DNA of 64,000 bases from NCBI RefSeq assembly GCF_005870035.1, contig NZ_SWJG01000002.1, positions 620,001 through 684,000 on the forward strand, written 5' to 3'. The notes beneath the pieces were generated by a model, which was given only the letters and a program-made list of their open reading frames with translations, did not search any database and was not told the origin of the DNA. The position numbers and the translations under genes are program-made. Within the stretch, counting starts at the first letter, position 1; every line of letters starts with the position of its first letter. Shown here one piece after another: positions 42,795 through 52,415 of this stretch. Source of the stretch: Spirosoma lacussanchae (GTDB lineage Bacteria; Bacteroidota; Bacteroidia; Cytophagales; Spirosomataceae).

Positions 42795-45415
42795 ACACAA
42801 TCACTAATCAGATGATCAGAAACCGGACGAGCAGGGCGTACGTACGCCGGGGCCTTTGGCTGCTGGTCGGGCTGCTGCCGGCAACCGTAGCCTGGGCGCA
42901 GTCGGCTAAGTCGATAGCGCTGGGCAACGAGCAGATTCGGCTTCGCTGGCGGGCGGGTGCCAGCGGCTATCAGCTGGCCGAGCTGTCGGTCAGGCAGGCC
43001 AGCCAGTGGAAACCGGTGGCAAATCCGTCGGGCGAGTTTACCCTGCTCTATACGGCCAGTAAACCCGCTGCCGAACCGGAACGAACCTTTACTGACAACA
43101 CGGGCCAGGTGTTTCCGGGCGAGGCCTATCATTATCAGCGTGACCAGTGGCGCCAGACGACCAACAGCGTGGGACTTAATACCGCCGGTACGGCTTATCA
43201 CTTCTTCCCGCAGGAAGCGAGTCAGTCAGGCCCGAACCGCATTCGGTTCCGGCACGAAACCGAGGTAGCCACCATCGTGTCGGACTGGTCGATCGATGCC
43301 CGACACCCGTCTGACCTGCTTGTCAGCCAAACGGTTACGGTAAAAAAGCCAGGCTTCTACTCGTCGGCCAGCCCTACAGTGGCTACCGTTGCCGAAACGG
43401 ATATGCGCTGGGCTGCGGTTCCGGGCTACTGTCAGGGCGATGCCATCCAGCGTGATTTTGTGCGGGCCTACGCCTACGGGCAGGGGGTTCCCGACCTACC
43501 CGTCATCTACCGGGAGCGGTGTGCCAGTACCTTATGCCCGATGGTCAGCACGAAAAGCGGTCAGACCCTGGCTGTCATTCCCGATCCGTCGCTGGGCCGC
43601 GATCCCTGGGCCGTCGATAAAATTACCCAGGAAGACTGGAATATTGGTTTGTCTCACAAAAACCGGCGCTCGCAACTGAGCCCGACCCTGTATTTTCCGG
43701 TGCTGGGCGAGCCGAAATCGGAGCGTAAAGCCGGGGAGGTCTTTACATACTCGGTGCGGATCAGCCTGCTCGATGGCGACTGGTACAAGATGCTGAACCA
43801 TGCCGTTTATGACGTCTTTCGTTTCGGCGAGTCGGTAGCGCTGCGGCAAAACAAGCAGTCGTTGACAGATCGCGTTCATCAGATGCACCAGTACCTGACC
43901 AACCCTAAAACGTCGCTGTGGAATGTTGAAGAGTTTGAAGGTAAAAAAATCGGCGCGCAGTCGTATCTGGGTGGGGTGGTCGGCTCCAACAAAGACGCCA
44001 TGAAAAACTCCGACTACGGCGCCATGTGGATGCTGGCCGGGGCTACCCAGGACCCCTTGCTTACCCAGAACGTTTTACCCTACGCGCTGAATTTCAAGCT
44101 GGCGCAGCAGGAAACCAACGACGATTTTTTTAAGGGAGCGGTAGAAGGGCAGTATTACCTGGCCAAATCCAAAAAGTTCGTGGAGGAGTGGGGACCCGTG
44201 GTCGAACCCATTGGCCTGACGTATTATACCATGCTCGATATTGGCAATATGCTGCTCTTCGAACCGGATAATGCCGACCTGAAAACCCGGCTTCGGCTGG
44301 GTGCTGACCGGCTGCTGGTCTGGCAAAAGCCGGCGGGTAACTGGGCGGTGGCCTATGACAAAGCTACCGACCAGGAAGTATTCCTCGATATTCCGGACGT
44401 TCGCCCCACGTTCTACGGACTCATTGTCGCGTACCGGCTGTTGCGCGACGAAAAGTACCTGCGGGCCGCCCGGAAAGGCGCCGACTGGTTCCTGACCAAT
44501 GCCGTCGATAAAGGGCATTTTCTGGGCGTATGTGGCGATGCCCGCTACGCGCCCGACTTTGCAACCGGGCAGGCGGCCCAGGCGTTGCTGGACCTGTACG
44601 ACCTCACCAAAGATCAGCGCTATAAAGACGCGGCCATCAGGACCGCCAGACTCTATACGACTTCGATCTATACCCACCCGATCGTAAGCCAGGCCACCAA
44701 ACAGGTGAACGGTACCAGCCGTCAGGATTGGGAAATTACGCAGTCGGGTCTCAGCTTCGAGCACGGTGGTATTTTCGGATCGGCCAACCGGCATGGTCCC
44801 ATTCAGCTGGCTAGCCATGCCGGGTTGTTCGTGCGGATGTATGGCCTGACCAAAGAGCCGATTTTTGCCGATATGGCACGTTCGGCGGCCATTGGGCGCC
44901 ATGCGTTTGTGGATGAGAAAACCAGTGTGGCCTCTTATTACTGGCATACCATGAACCGGGGCGCGGGGCCGTATCCGCACCATGCGTGGTGGCAGATCGG
45001 GTGGATCACCGACTACCTGATGGCCGAAGCCGAGCTGCGGTCGGGTGGTAAGGTGTCGTTTCCGCGTGGGTTCGTCACGCCCAAGGTAGGACCGCACCAG
45101 ACCTATGGGTTTGCGCCTGGCCTGATTTACGGTCAGCCGGCCAGTCTGCTCATTCGCAACGAGCTGGTAACCCCCGCCGACCCCAACATCGATTACATAA
45201 CGGCGGTATCGCCCGATCAGAAAAAACTGTTTATCGTACTGCTGAACAGCCACGCGCAGGCCACCACGACAACCGTACGGCTGCAACCGGCTGGTATCCG
45301 GGCCGGAGCGGGGCGACTGAGGAGTTTGATCAATCAGAAAAATCTGGATGCACAGCGGCCTAGCCTGACCCTGCCTCCCTTCGGGATCGACGTCTGGCAG
45401 TTTGACTGGCAGTAG
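42791..45415 (+). CDS. Large secreted six-hairpin-like protein, putative polysaccharide-degrading enzyme
   Basis: 874 residues with a signal peptide (GLWLLVGLLPATVAWAQ). The N-terminal ~330 residues are beta-rich (LRWRAGASGYQLAELSV; ATIVSDWSIDARHPSDLLV; VFTYSVRISLLDGDWYKM). Residues ~370-760 have regular helix pairs (GAMWMLAGATQDPLL, YYTMLDIGNMLLFEPDN, RLLVWQKPAGNWAVAYDK, GQAAQALLDLYDLTKDQRYK, GRHAFVDEKTSVASYYWHTM), an (alpha/alpha)6-type barrel. Residues ~760-874 form a small beta domain. Automated annotations sometimes call such proteins glycerophosphodiesterases; nothing here supports that. Glycoside hydrolase or lyase action is inference. Confidence 0.65.
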   Translation: MNTITNQMIRNRTSRAYVRRGLWLLVGLLPATVAWAQSAKSIALGNEQIRLRWRAGASGYQLAELSVRQASQWKPVANPSGEFTLLYTASKPAAEPERTFTDNTGQVFPGEAYHYQRDQWRQTTNSVGLNTAGTAYHFFPQEASQSGPNRIRFRHETEVATIVSDWSIDARHPSDLLVSQTVTVKKPGFYSSASPTVATVAETDMRWAAVPGYCQGDAIQRDFVRAYAYGQGVPDLPVIYRERCASTLCPMVSTKSGQTLAVIPDPSLGRDPWAVDKITQEDWNIGLSHKNRRSQLSPTLYFPVLGEPKSERKAGEVFTYSVRISLLDGDWYKMLNHAVYDVFRFGESVALRQNKQSLTDRVHQMHQYLTNPKTSLWNVEEFEGKKIGAQSYLGGVVGSNKDAMKNSDYGAMWMLAGATQDPLLTQNVLPYALNFKLAQQETNDDFFKGAVEGQYYLAKSKKFVEEWGPVVEPIGLTYYTMLDIGNMLLFEPDNADLKTRLRLGADRLLVWQKPAGNWAVAYDKATDQEVFLDIPDVRPTFYGLIVAYRLLRDEKYLRAARKGADWFLTNAVDKGHFLGVCGDARYAPDFATGQAAQALLDLYDLTKDQRYKDAAIRTARLYTTSIYTHPIVSQATKQVNGTSRQDWEITQSGLSFEHGGIFGSANRHGPIQLASHAGLFVRMYGLTKEPIFADMARSAAIGRHAFVDEKTSVASYYWHTMNRGAGPYPHHAWWQIGWITDYLMAEAELRSGGKVSFPRGFVTPKVGPHQTYGFAPGLIYGQPASLLIRNELVTPADPNIDYITAVSPDQKKLFIVLLNSHAQATTTTVRLQPAGIRAGAGRLRSLINQKNLDAQRPSLTLPPFGIDVWQFDWQ

Positions 45416-45475
45416 GGTGAACCAGGGTAAACTAACTGCCACTCAACCGCCAATTGCTCATTTCCTCAATAGTCT

Positions 45476-47218
45476 ATGAATACAACCATTGATACCGCCG
45501 TTATTGTCATTTTCTCTGCGTTTGTGCTGGGAATCGGGATGTTATTTGCCCGGACGGGGCGTAACCTGAAATCGTTTTTTGCGGGGGGCGAAGCCGTACC
45601 CTGGTTTATTGGAGGGCTATCGCTGTTTATGAGCTTCTTCTCGGCGGGAACGTTCGTGGCCTGGGGTTCTATTGCCTACAAGTACGGCTGGGTGGCGATT
45701 ACCATTCAGTGGACTATGTGCATCGGGGCGCTGGTGACAGGGCTTTACCTGGCTCCGCGCTGGAAACGGGCCGGTGCGCTGACGGCCGCCGAGTTTATCC
45801 GGGAGCGGCTCGGACTTACGGTACAGAAAGTCTACATCTTCATTTTTACCCTGGTATCGGTATTTATCAAAGGCTCGGTGCTGTATCCGGTAGCCAGGCT
45901 GGTTAGCTCCTCGCTGAATCTGCCGCTGGTGCCCTGTACGATCGGGCTCGGTATCTTCATGATTGCCTACACCGCCGTGGGCGGGCTATGGGCAGTCATG
46001 GTAACCGATATTCTGCAGTTCGTGGTGCTGTCGGCGGCCGTGTTTATCCTGCTGCCCCTGTCGCTGGATCGGGTGGGGGGGCTGACGGGCTTCACCCAGG
46101 GCGTTCCCGACGATTTCTTCAACCTGCTCAACGGCGAATACACCATTGGGTTTATTCTGGCGTTTGTCTTCTATCACATTGCCTACATCGGTGGCAACTG
46201 GACGTTCGTGCAGCGTTACACCAGCGTCGATAGCCCGAAGTCAGCCCGGAAGGTAGCGTTTCTGTTTGCGGGTCTGTACCTCATCAGCCCCATTATCTGG
46301 ATGCTGCCGCCTATGATCTACAAAGCGATCAACCCGTCGCTGGTCGGACTCGACACCGAAAATGCGTATCTCAAAATCTGTCAGCTGGTGCTCCCGCCGG
46401 GGCTGCTGGGGCTCATGCTCACGGGCATGTACTTTTCGACCTCCGCCAGCGCCAACACGGCGCTCAACGTGGTGTCGGCCGTGTTTACCAACGACATTTA
46501 TAAGGGGCTCATCAGGCCCAATGCTTCCGACAGGCAACTTATTCGGGTAGCCCGTGGCTCGTCGTGGGTGTTTGGGCTGGGCATGATCGGAATTGCGCTG
46601 CTGGTGCCGGCTGCGGGCGGAATTGTGGAGGTGGTGCTGAGCATCTCGGCCATTTCGGGCGGGCCGTTGCTGGCGCCCCCGCTCTGGGCGCTGTTCTCGA
46701 AGCGACTGACCAGCCGCGCAACCCTCTGGATCACCAGTATTGGCCTTTTTGTCAATCTGTTTTTCAAGGTGCTTTCGCCCTGGCTGCTGGATTACAGGCT
46801 GTCCCGGTCCTGGGAAACGGCCGTTGGTGTCGGATTACCGCTGCTGCTGCTATTGATCTACGAGGTCTGGAAAGCCCGGCAGTCAGCCGCCCCGGCCGAC
46901 GAGTACCTGAGCTACCGGCTGGCGCGCGCCCAGAAACAGGATCGGGCCCTGCTCGAACCCGACCAGCCCGAAGAAGCGCAGGCCATTCGGCAGCAGAACC
47001 GGTTTGGGCTGCAGGTGATAGCCGGCTCACTGGTGTTTACCTCGTTAATGCTATTGGGCTTGAGTTTTCTGGCCACGTCAGGAGCGGCTACTACGGCGGG
47101 TATTGCCGTGGTAATCTTACTGGCCGCCCTCATTCCCTGGCAGGCTTCCCGACGGGTTCAGGTGCTGGCGTCTGACCCGCCCGTACCGGACACCCCCAGC
47201 ACCCTCACCAATGTATAA
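45476..47218 (+). CDS. Sodium:solute symporter (SSS family)
   Basis: 580 residues with about 13-14 membrane helices. Family segments are AFVLGIGMLFARTGRNLKSFFAGGEAVPW, FFSAGTFVAWGSIAYKYGW, YTAVGGLWAVMVTDILQF and FSTSASANTALNVVSAVFTNDI. SSS proteins import sugars, sugar acids, proline or similar with sodium. Its place between the six-hairpin gene and GH2 gene suggests it brings the monosaccharide or uronic acid released by the locus across the inner membrane. The loop DEYLSYRLARAQKQDRALLEPDQPEE is long and cytoplasmic. Confidence 0.92.
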   Translation: MNTTIDTAVIVIFSAFVLGIGMLFARTGRNLKSFFAGGEAVPWFIGGLSLFMSFFSAGTFVAWGSIAYKYGWVAITIQWTMCIGALVTGLYLAPRWKRAGALTAAEFIRERLGLTVQKVYIFIFTLVSVFIKGSVLYPVARLVSSSLNLPLVPCTIGLGIFMIAYTAVGGLWAVMVTDILQFVVLSAAVFILLPLSLDRVGGLTGFTQGVPDDFFNLLNGEYTIGFILAFVFYHIAYIGGNWTFVQRYTSVDSPKSARKVAFLFAGLYLISPIIWMLPPMIYKAINPSLVGLDTENAYLKICQLVLPPGLLGLMLTGMYFSTSASANTALNVVSAVFTNDIYKGLIRPNASDRQLIRVARGSSWVFGLGMIGIALLVPAAGGIVEVVLSISAISGGPLLAPPLWALFSKRLTSRATLWITSIGLFVNLFFKVLSPWLLDYRLSRSWETAVGVGLPLLLLLIYEVWKARQSAAPADEYLSYRLARAQKQDRALLEPDQPEEAQAIRQQNRFGLQVIAGSLVFTSLMLLGLSFLATSGAATTAGIAVVILLAALIPWQASRRVQVLASDPPVPDTPSTLTNV

Positions 47219-47248
47219 CCCATACAGCAACGTCCCTAAACAGCCCTT

Positions 47249-49309
47249 ATGCATTACGTTATGAAATACCTGCTCACGGTACTAGGTATCGCCGGCAGTA
47301 TCCTGGTACAGGCTCAGCACACCATTCGCGAGCCGAAAGCCATACGCTTACACGGAGCCGACTGGCAGTTTGCGCTCGATCCTGCCGGGGTGGGCGAAGC
47401 AGGCGAATGGTACTCCAACAAGGTGCCCGCCAGTCGATTCGATAAAGTCTCCGTTCCGCACTGTTTTTCCGTTGACCCCCGGTATCAGTTTTATACCGGT
47501 ACGGTCTGGTATCGCCGGGCGTTTCCGTGGCGGCCCGCCGGAGGGAAGCGTGTGCTGCTGCATCTCGATGGCGCCTATTATGCCACCACCGTTTACCTCA
47601 ACAACCGGAAAGTAGGGGCGCACGAAGGCGGGTATACCCCCTGTCGACTCGATGTTACGGACTTTCTGAAGACAGACGGTACCGATAATCTGCTGGCCAT
47701 TTCGGTCAACAACAATACCTGGTTGCCGGGCAGCATACCGGGCGCCAAAGACAACAACCAGCCCAACGACCCATTTCCGGGCTGGATGAACTACGGCGGA
47801 CTAATCCGCCCGGTCTACCTGACCGTTGAACCCGCCGTGTATGTCGACAATATCAAAGTTGAAACAAACCCCGATCTGGCGAAAGGGACGGCCGTGCTAA
47901 CCGTCAGGACCCGCCTGCGCAATACGTCCGGACAGGCCGTCTCGCCCGGTATGCAGCTACAGGTCCGGCAGGGTGAACGGCCGCTGGCACTCAGCTGGAA
48001 AACCACGACGGGCACCATTGCCCCGAACCAGACGGGTGTGCTGGAAGCAACAGTCTTGCTGAAAGGGCCCGATGTGAAACTATGGAGCGTCGATCAACCC
48101 ACCCTCTACGACCTGCAGGTGATCAGCGGGTCGGATACGGCCCATACGCCTTTCGGAATACGCAAGGTAGAGGCTCGGAATGGTCAGCTGCTGCTGAACG
48201 GTAAACCCATCCGGGTGGCGGGCGGGAACCGGGTCGTCGATTATCCGACCCTGGGGTCGATGGAGCCCGACTGGCTGGTCGAGAAAGATCTTCGGCTTAT
48301 GAAAGAAGCCGGCATGGAGCTGCACCGCCTGACCCACTACACCCCTTCTGAAACGGTCTACGATTGGGCCGACCGGCATGGGATGCTTATCATCACGGAA
48401 GCCGGCAACTGGCAACTGACACCCCGCCAGATGGATAACGATACCATTCGGGCCAAGTTCCGGCAGCAGTTTCGCGAGATGGCCGAGCGCGACTGGAACC
48501 ACCCCAGCGTCATTGCGTACAGCGTAGGGAATGAGTACCTCTCCGAAACGCCTTCGGGACAACGCTGGACCAATGATATGATTCAGTACGCCCGGCAGCT
48601 CGACCCGACCCGGCTCTACACGTTTGCTTCCATGCGGTTGAACATATTACCCAAGACCGCCGATGGCGAGGCCAGTCAGTACTGCGATTTCGTGTCGACC
48701 AATACGTATGGCAACCATGCCGTCGTTCTCGACCACATTCACCGGCTCTATCCCGATAAACCCATATTCATCAGCGAGTGGGGCCGCCGGGCCGATACGG
48801 AAACCGGAGAAGTCGGTCAGGTGACTCATCTGGAAGAGGTTATGGCCGAGATTAGAAAACGGCCGTATGTCATCGGCGCATCGTGGTGGTCATTCAACGA
48901 TTACCAGAGCCGGCATCTGGGTACGAACCCGAACGGATACCGACCCTGGGGCCTGGTAGGGCCGGAGCGGACAAAACGCCTGCTGTATGCGGCCCATCAG
49001 CGCGAGATGGCCCCGCTGACCATTCAGAAACTAAGCTTCACCCCGGGCCCCGAAGGGCTTCATACGTTGCAGCTCCGGGTGGTGGCCCGCGCTGATTTTC
49101 CGGCCTACGCGCTTCAGAATTATCGATTGCAGGCCGCCGATGCCAATCTGCTTATTCCGCCGTTGCAGCCCGGTCAGCACGTCGATCTGACGGTGCCTGT
49201 TCGTGGTTTCGACCGAACACTCAACGTAGCCGTCCTGAAACCGACGGGCTTTTCTGTTCTTTTTCAATCTATTGACTTAACGAATGATACGCGAACAAGC
49301 AACCGATAA
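47249..49309 (+). CDS. GH2-family beta-glycosidase (beta-galactosidase/beta-glucuronidase-like)
   Basis: 686 residues with a signal peptide (YLLTVLGIAGSILVQAQ; ATG 47261 is an alternative start). Sugar-binding jelly roll (~30-195), Ig-like linker (~196-305) and TIM barrel (~306-600). The acid/base is E429 in SVGNEYLSE and the nucleophile is E510 in PIFISEWGRR. The protein is shorter than LacZ and like beta-glucuronidases and small exported GH2 enzymes of polysaccharide loci. Substrate is unknown. Its last 26 bases overlap the next gene. Confidence 0.9.
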   Translation: MHYVMKYLLTVLGIAGSILVQAQHTIREPKAIRLHGADWQFALDPAGVGEAGEWYSNKVPASRFDKVSVPHCFSVDPRYQFYTGTVWYRRAFPWRPAGGKRVLLHLDGAYYATTVYLNNRKVGAHEGGYTPCRLDVTDFLKTDGTDNLLAISVNNNTWLPGSIPGAKDNNQPNDPFPGWMNYGGLIRPVYLTVEPAVYVDNIKVETNPDLAKGTAVLTVRTRLRNTSGQAVSPGMQLQVRQGERPLALSWKTTTGTIAPNQTGVLEATVLLKGPDVKLWSVDQPTLYDLQVISGSDTAHTPFGIRKVEARNGQLLLNGKPIRVAGGNRVVDYPTLGSMEPDWLVEKDLRLMKEAGMELHRLTHYTPSETVYDWADRHGMLIITEAGNWQLTPRQMDNDTIRAKFRQQFREMAERDWNHPSVIAYSVGNEYLSETPSGQRWTNDMIQYARQLDPTRLYTFASMRLNILPKTADGEASQYCDFVSTNTYGNHAVVLDHIHRLYPDKPIFISEWGRRADTETGEVGQVTHLEEVMAEIRKRPYVIGASWWSFNDYQSRHLGTNPNGYRPWGLVGPERTKRLLYAAHQREMAPLTIQKLSFTPGPEGLHTLQLRVVARADFPAYALQNYRLQAADANLLIPPLQPGQHVDLTVPVRGFDRTLNVAVLKPTGFSVLFQSIDLTNDTRTSNR

Positions 49310-51626
49310 ACGATCCCTCAAAACCGTTCGACACCAGGCCGATCTGATCGTAACGGGTGGTGGCTTATCCGGCACCTGTTGCGCCATTACGGCCGCCCGG
49401 GCTGGGATTCAGGTCATTTTAGTGCAGGACAGGCCCGTGCTGGGTGGGAATGCTTCGAGCGAAGTTCGGCTGTGGGTACTGGGCGCTACATCGCACATGG
49501 GCAACAACAACCGCTGGGCCCGCGAAGGGGGCGTTATCGACGAACTGCTGGTTGAAAACCTGTATAGAAATCCCGAAGGGAACCCGCTCATCTTCGATAC
49601 CATCCTGCTCGAAAAAGTAATGAACGAGCCCAACATCCGGCTGTTGCTGAATACGGCGGTATACGAGGTAGAAAAGGCCAGTGCCGACACGATCAGCGGG
49701 CTAAAAGGCTTCTGTAGTCAGAACAGTACCCTCTACGAGCTGTCGGCTCCTTTGTTCTGCGATGCCTCGGGCGATGGGATTGTGGCGTTTCAGGCCGGAG
49801 CCGCCTTTCGGATGGGGGCGGAGTCGCGCGAGGAGTTTGGGGAGAAGTTTGCCCCGACGGCCGAGTACGGTGAGTTGCTGGGCCACTCGCTTTATTTCTA
49901 CACCAAAGATACCGGCAGGCCCGTCCGGTTTGTCCCACCGGCCTATGCGCTCGATGACATCACTAAAATTCCGCGCTATCGCCGGTTCAACGCCCAGGAG
50001 TACGGCTGCCAGCTCTGGTGGATTGAATACGGGGGGCGGCTCGATACCGTTCACGACACGGAAGCCATTAAGTGGGAGCTGTGGAAAGTCGTATACGGCG
50101 TCTGGAACCACATCAAAAACTCCGGCCTGTTTCCGGAAGCCGAAACGATGACGCTCGAGTGGGTCGGCCATATTCCCGGTAAGCGCGAAAGCCGCCGGTT
50201 CGAGGGCGACTACCTGCTGACACAACAGGATATCGTCGAGCAGCGTACCCATGCCGATGCGGTCGCGTTCGGAGGCTGGTCGATCGATCTGCACCCGGCC
50301 GACGGCGTATTCTCCGAAAAGCCGGGCTGCAACCAGTGGCATAGCAAGGGTATATACCAGATTCCGTACCGCTGTCTGTACAGCCGTAACATCACCAATC
50401 TTTTCCTGGCCGGGCGTATTATCAGCGCTACCCATGTAGCCTTCGGATCGTCGCGGGTGATGGGAACAAGCGCTCACGTAGGCCAGGCCGTCGGCATGGC
50501 AGCCGCGCTTTGTACACGGCATACCCTATTACCCCGCCAGTTAGTAACCCCCGTAGAGACGCAACACTTTGCGTCTCATGTGCGCCAGCCGGTTTCAGCT
50601 GACGCGCCAGAGACGCAAGGTGTTGCGTCTCTACAGATGGAACTGTTGAAAACAGGGCATCATATTCCGGGCTTTCGGTTGAAAGATCCGGAGGATCTGG
50701 TTCAGCAGGCTACGCTCCGGGCGTCGAGTGAATACCGGCTGGCGGCCTTTCCGCCCGATGGTCCTCTGCTGCCGCTGGCCCAATCGGCCGCGCAGATGCT
50801 GCCGCTGCCGGCCGGTCCCGTTCCCGGTCTGACGGCCTGGGTAGTGGCCGATGAAGAGACAGAACTGACAGTTGAGCTACGGCGAAGCAGCAAGGTCGAT
50901 AACCATACGCCCGATGTGACCCTGAAAACGCTTCGCATTCCGCTGCAAAAAGGACGTCAGGCCCTGGACCTGCACTTCCAGGCCCATGTTGAGGAGCCGT
51001 GCTACGTGTTTGTCATGTTTCTCAAAAACAAATCCGTTCAGCTCCAGTACAGTCTGTTTCGGGTAACGGGCGTATTGTCGGTTTTCAACAAGATCAATCC
51101 CGCGGTGTCTAACTACGGCAAGCAGGAGCCAACGGAAGATATCGGAGTCGATACGTTCGAATTCTGGTGCCCTGAACGGCGTCCGCTGGGGTATAATATG
51201 GCACTGGCGCTGGATACGCCCATCCGGCTATTCGGAGCCGGGAACATACGCAACGGCATTCAGCGGCCCACCCGCCAGCCTAACGCCTACGTGGCCGATC
51301 CGGCCGATCCTAACCCGACTGTAACCCTGAGCTGGCCCACGACGCAGCGTATTGCCCGCGTCGATCTCTTTTTTGATACCGATTATGATCACCCGCTGGA
51401 GTCGGTTATTATGATTCATCCCGAAACGGCTTCGCCTTTCTGCGTGCGGGAGTTTATACTGTGTAACGACAGGCAGGAGCGAATCTGGCATGAGACGGCC
51501 AACCATCAAACCCATACCGTTATCCGATTCGATCAGCCGGTTGTGACCAGTAGTCTAACCATTCACCTGAAAGCCACGAACGGCACTGCCCCAGCCAGCC
51601 TGATGGAGGTTCGATGTTACGCCTAA
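49284..51626 (+). CDS. FAD-dependent oxidoreductase (FAD_oxidored type), with REP-like insert
   Basis: 780 residues. The dinucleotide fold reads IVTGGGLSGTCCAITAARAG (~25-44), followed by PVLGGNASSEVRLWV and LGATSHMGNN, as in the FAD_oxidored proteins of carbohydrate loci. Residues ~430-455 are encoded by a palindromic repeat (50553-50634) yet stay in frame. The C-terminal ~300 residues are beta-rich and may be a sugar-binding domain. Start ATG 49284 overlaps the GH2 gene by 26 bases; it lacks a signal peptide, so cytoplasmic. Likely oxidises or epimerises a locus sugar; this is inference. Confidence 0.8.
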   Translation: MIREQATDKRSLKTVRHQADLIVTGGGLSGTCCAITAARAGIQVILVQDRPVLGGNASSEVRLWVLGATSHMGNNNRWAREGGVIDELLVENLYRNPEGNPLIFDTILLEKVMNEPNIRLLLNTAVYEVEKASADTISGLKGFCSQNSTLYELSAPLFCDASGDGIVAFQAGAAFRMGAESREEFGEKFAPTAEYGELLGHSLYFYTKDTGRPVRFVPPAYALDDITKIPRYRRFNAQEYGCQLWWIEYGGRLDTVHDTEAIKWELWKVVYGVWNHIKNSGLFPEAETMTLEWVGHIPGKRESRRFEGDYLLTQQDIVEQRTHADAVAFGGWSIDLHPADGVFSEKPGCNQWHSKGIYQIPYRCLYSRNITNLFLAGRIISATHVAFGSSRVMGTSAHVGQAVGMAAALCTRHTLLPRQLVTPVETQHFASHVRQPVSADAPETQGVASLQMELLKTGHHIPGFRLKDPEDLVQQATLRASSEYRLAAFPPDGPLLPLAQSAAQMLPLPAGPVPGLTAWVVADEETELTVELRRSSKVDNHTPDVTLKTLRIPLQKGRQALDLHFQAHVEEPCYVFVMFLKNKSVQLQYSLFRVTGVLSVFNKINPAVSNYGKQEPTEDIGVDTFEFWCPERRPLGYNMALALDTPIRLFGAGNIRNGIQRPTRQPNAYVADPADPNPTVTLSWPTTQRIARVDLFFDTDYDHPLESVIMIHPETASPFCVREFILCNDRQERIWHETANHQTHTVIRFDQPVVTSSLTIHLKATNGTAPASLMEVRCYA
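50553..50634. repeat. REP/BIME-like palindromic element inside a coding region
   Basis: GTAGAGACGCAACAC (50553-50567) and its perfect reverse complement (50620-50634) frame an 82-base element. Inside are two nested palindromes: GAGACGCAA..TTGCGTCTC (50556-50577, 9-bp stem) and AGAGACGCAA..TTGCGTCTCT (50609-50632, 10-bp stem). The outer GTAGAGACGCAA..TTGCGTCTCTAC words are a widespread type of small palindromic repeat in Bacteroidota and cyanobacteria. It lies in the FAD oxidoreductase gene and the frame is kept. Confidence 0.75.
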
Positions 51627-51679
51627 CGTCAAAGTTGCAATCGGTCAGTGACGAAGCCAACAGGTCACTGATTTCTGTC

Positions 51680-51707
51680 AAAAGCCCCATGAACTGGGGC
51701 TTTTTTT
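51680..51707 (+). terminator. Strong rho-independent terminator
   Basis: AAAAGCCCC (51680-51688) pairs with GGGGCTTTT (51696-51704) around a 7-base loop, with T's to 51707. It ends the susC-to-oxidoreductase operon 54 bases after its last stop. Confidence 0.85.
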
Positions 51708-51895
51708 GTGAAAAAATACCTTTAAAGAACTAAAATGGCTGAAATGAGGAAAACTGTGGCCGAAATGCGTTAATATCCATTGTGAACAAAAAACAATATT
51801 TGTTTATTATTTAAGTCTGTCTACAGAACCGCTGGACTACTACACATCAACAAACTGCCAGCGCTTTTTTGTATGACTGATAATTCCAGACTCCT

Positions 51896-52192
51896 ATGCA
51901 ATATATTGATGAATCGGAAGCCTTTAAGCGAGTTACCTGTACCATCAGGCTCGGCCGTCAGCCAGTCAGCAAAAGTCAGCCCCAGACTACGCCCGAGCAG
52001 ACGATCCCTTTTTTACGAAAATCGCTTTTAGGCAAAAACTGGTCTGCCGAAAATAACAAGCTGCCCGAAGCCGGGGAACCGCAGGGGTTACCGACGGACG
52101 AGTTTGAACGGCTCTTTCAACAGTATAAACGAGCTGGGCATGAGTACTACCAAAGGCTAAGTCAGCAGACCGACAAAACTGCCCCCCGCTAG
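51896..52192 (+). CDS. Small hypothetical protein
   Basis: 98 residues, no signal peptide. It starts MQYIDESEAFKRVTCTIRLG, has a Q/K/P-rich middle and a C-terminal helix with DEFERLFQQYKRAGHEYYQR. I recognise no family. It has its own terminator downstream and about 190 bases of AT-rich sequence after the previous terminator upstream, which supports a separate transcript. Confidence 0.5.
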   Translation: MQYIDESEAFKRVTCTIRLGRQPVSKSQPQTTPEQTIPFLRKSLLGKNWSAENNKLPEAGEPQGLPTDEFERLFQQYKRAGHEYYQRLSQQTDKTAPR

Positions 52193-52216
52193 GTTCCTGT
52201 CTTTCTGTTGTCTTGA

Positions 52217-52262
52217 AACGGCCACTAACCCGCCTGTAGATAGGCGGGTTGGTGGCCGTTCT
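52217..52262 (+). terminator. Rho-independent terminator
   Basis: AACGGCCAC-TAACCCGCCT (52217-52235) pairs with AGGCGGGTT-G-GTGGCCGTT (52242-52260), a long stem with one bulge, followed by CTTG. It closes the small gene at 51896. Confidence 0.7.
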
Positions 52263-52357
52263 TGCAGGCGCCAGCTTTACCTCTTTGGCTTCGTCCAGGG
52301 GCTGCTATGGGAAAAGATGGCCTGATCACCCCCCAAAATTGCCCCGTTTACCCCCCG

Positions 52358-52385
52358 TTGGGCCGGGTGCCGAGCGGTATATTTA
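52358..52385 (+). promoter_or_regulatory. Candidate promoter TTG-N17-TATATTTA
   Basis: TTG at 52358-52360, 17 bases, TATATTTA at 52378-52385, one base off TAnnTTTG. It lies 31 bases before the DoxX-like start at 52416. Confidence 0.45.
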
Positions 52386-52415
52386 CCTGATTGATCAACC
52401 AAACGACAGGTAAAC

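Noticed and set aside
44075..45442. 455-codon open frame on the minus strand opposite the six-hairpin gene
   Set aside because: Shadow frame; high-GC coding DNA keeps antisense frames open, and the translation has no domain pattern.
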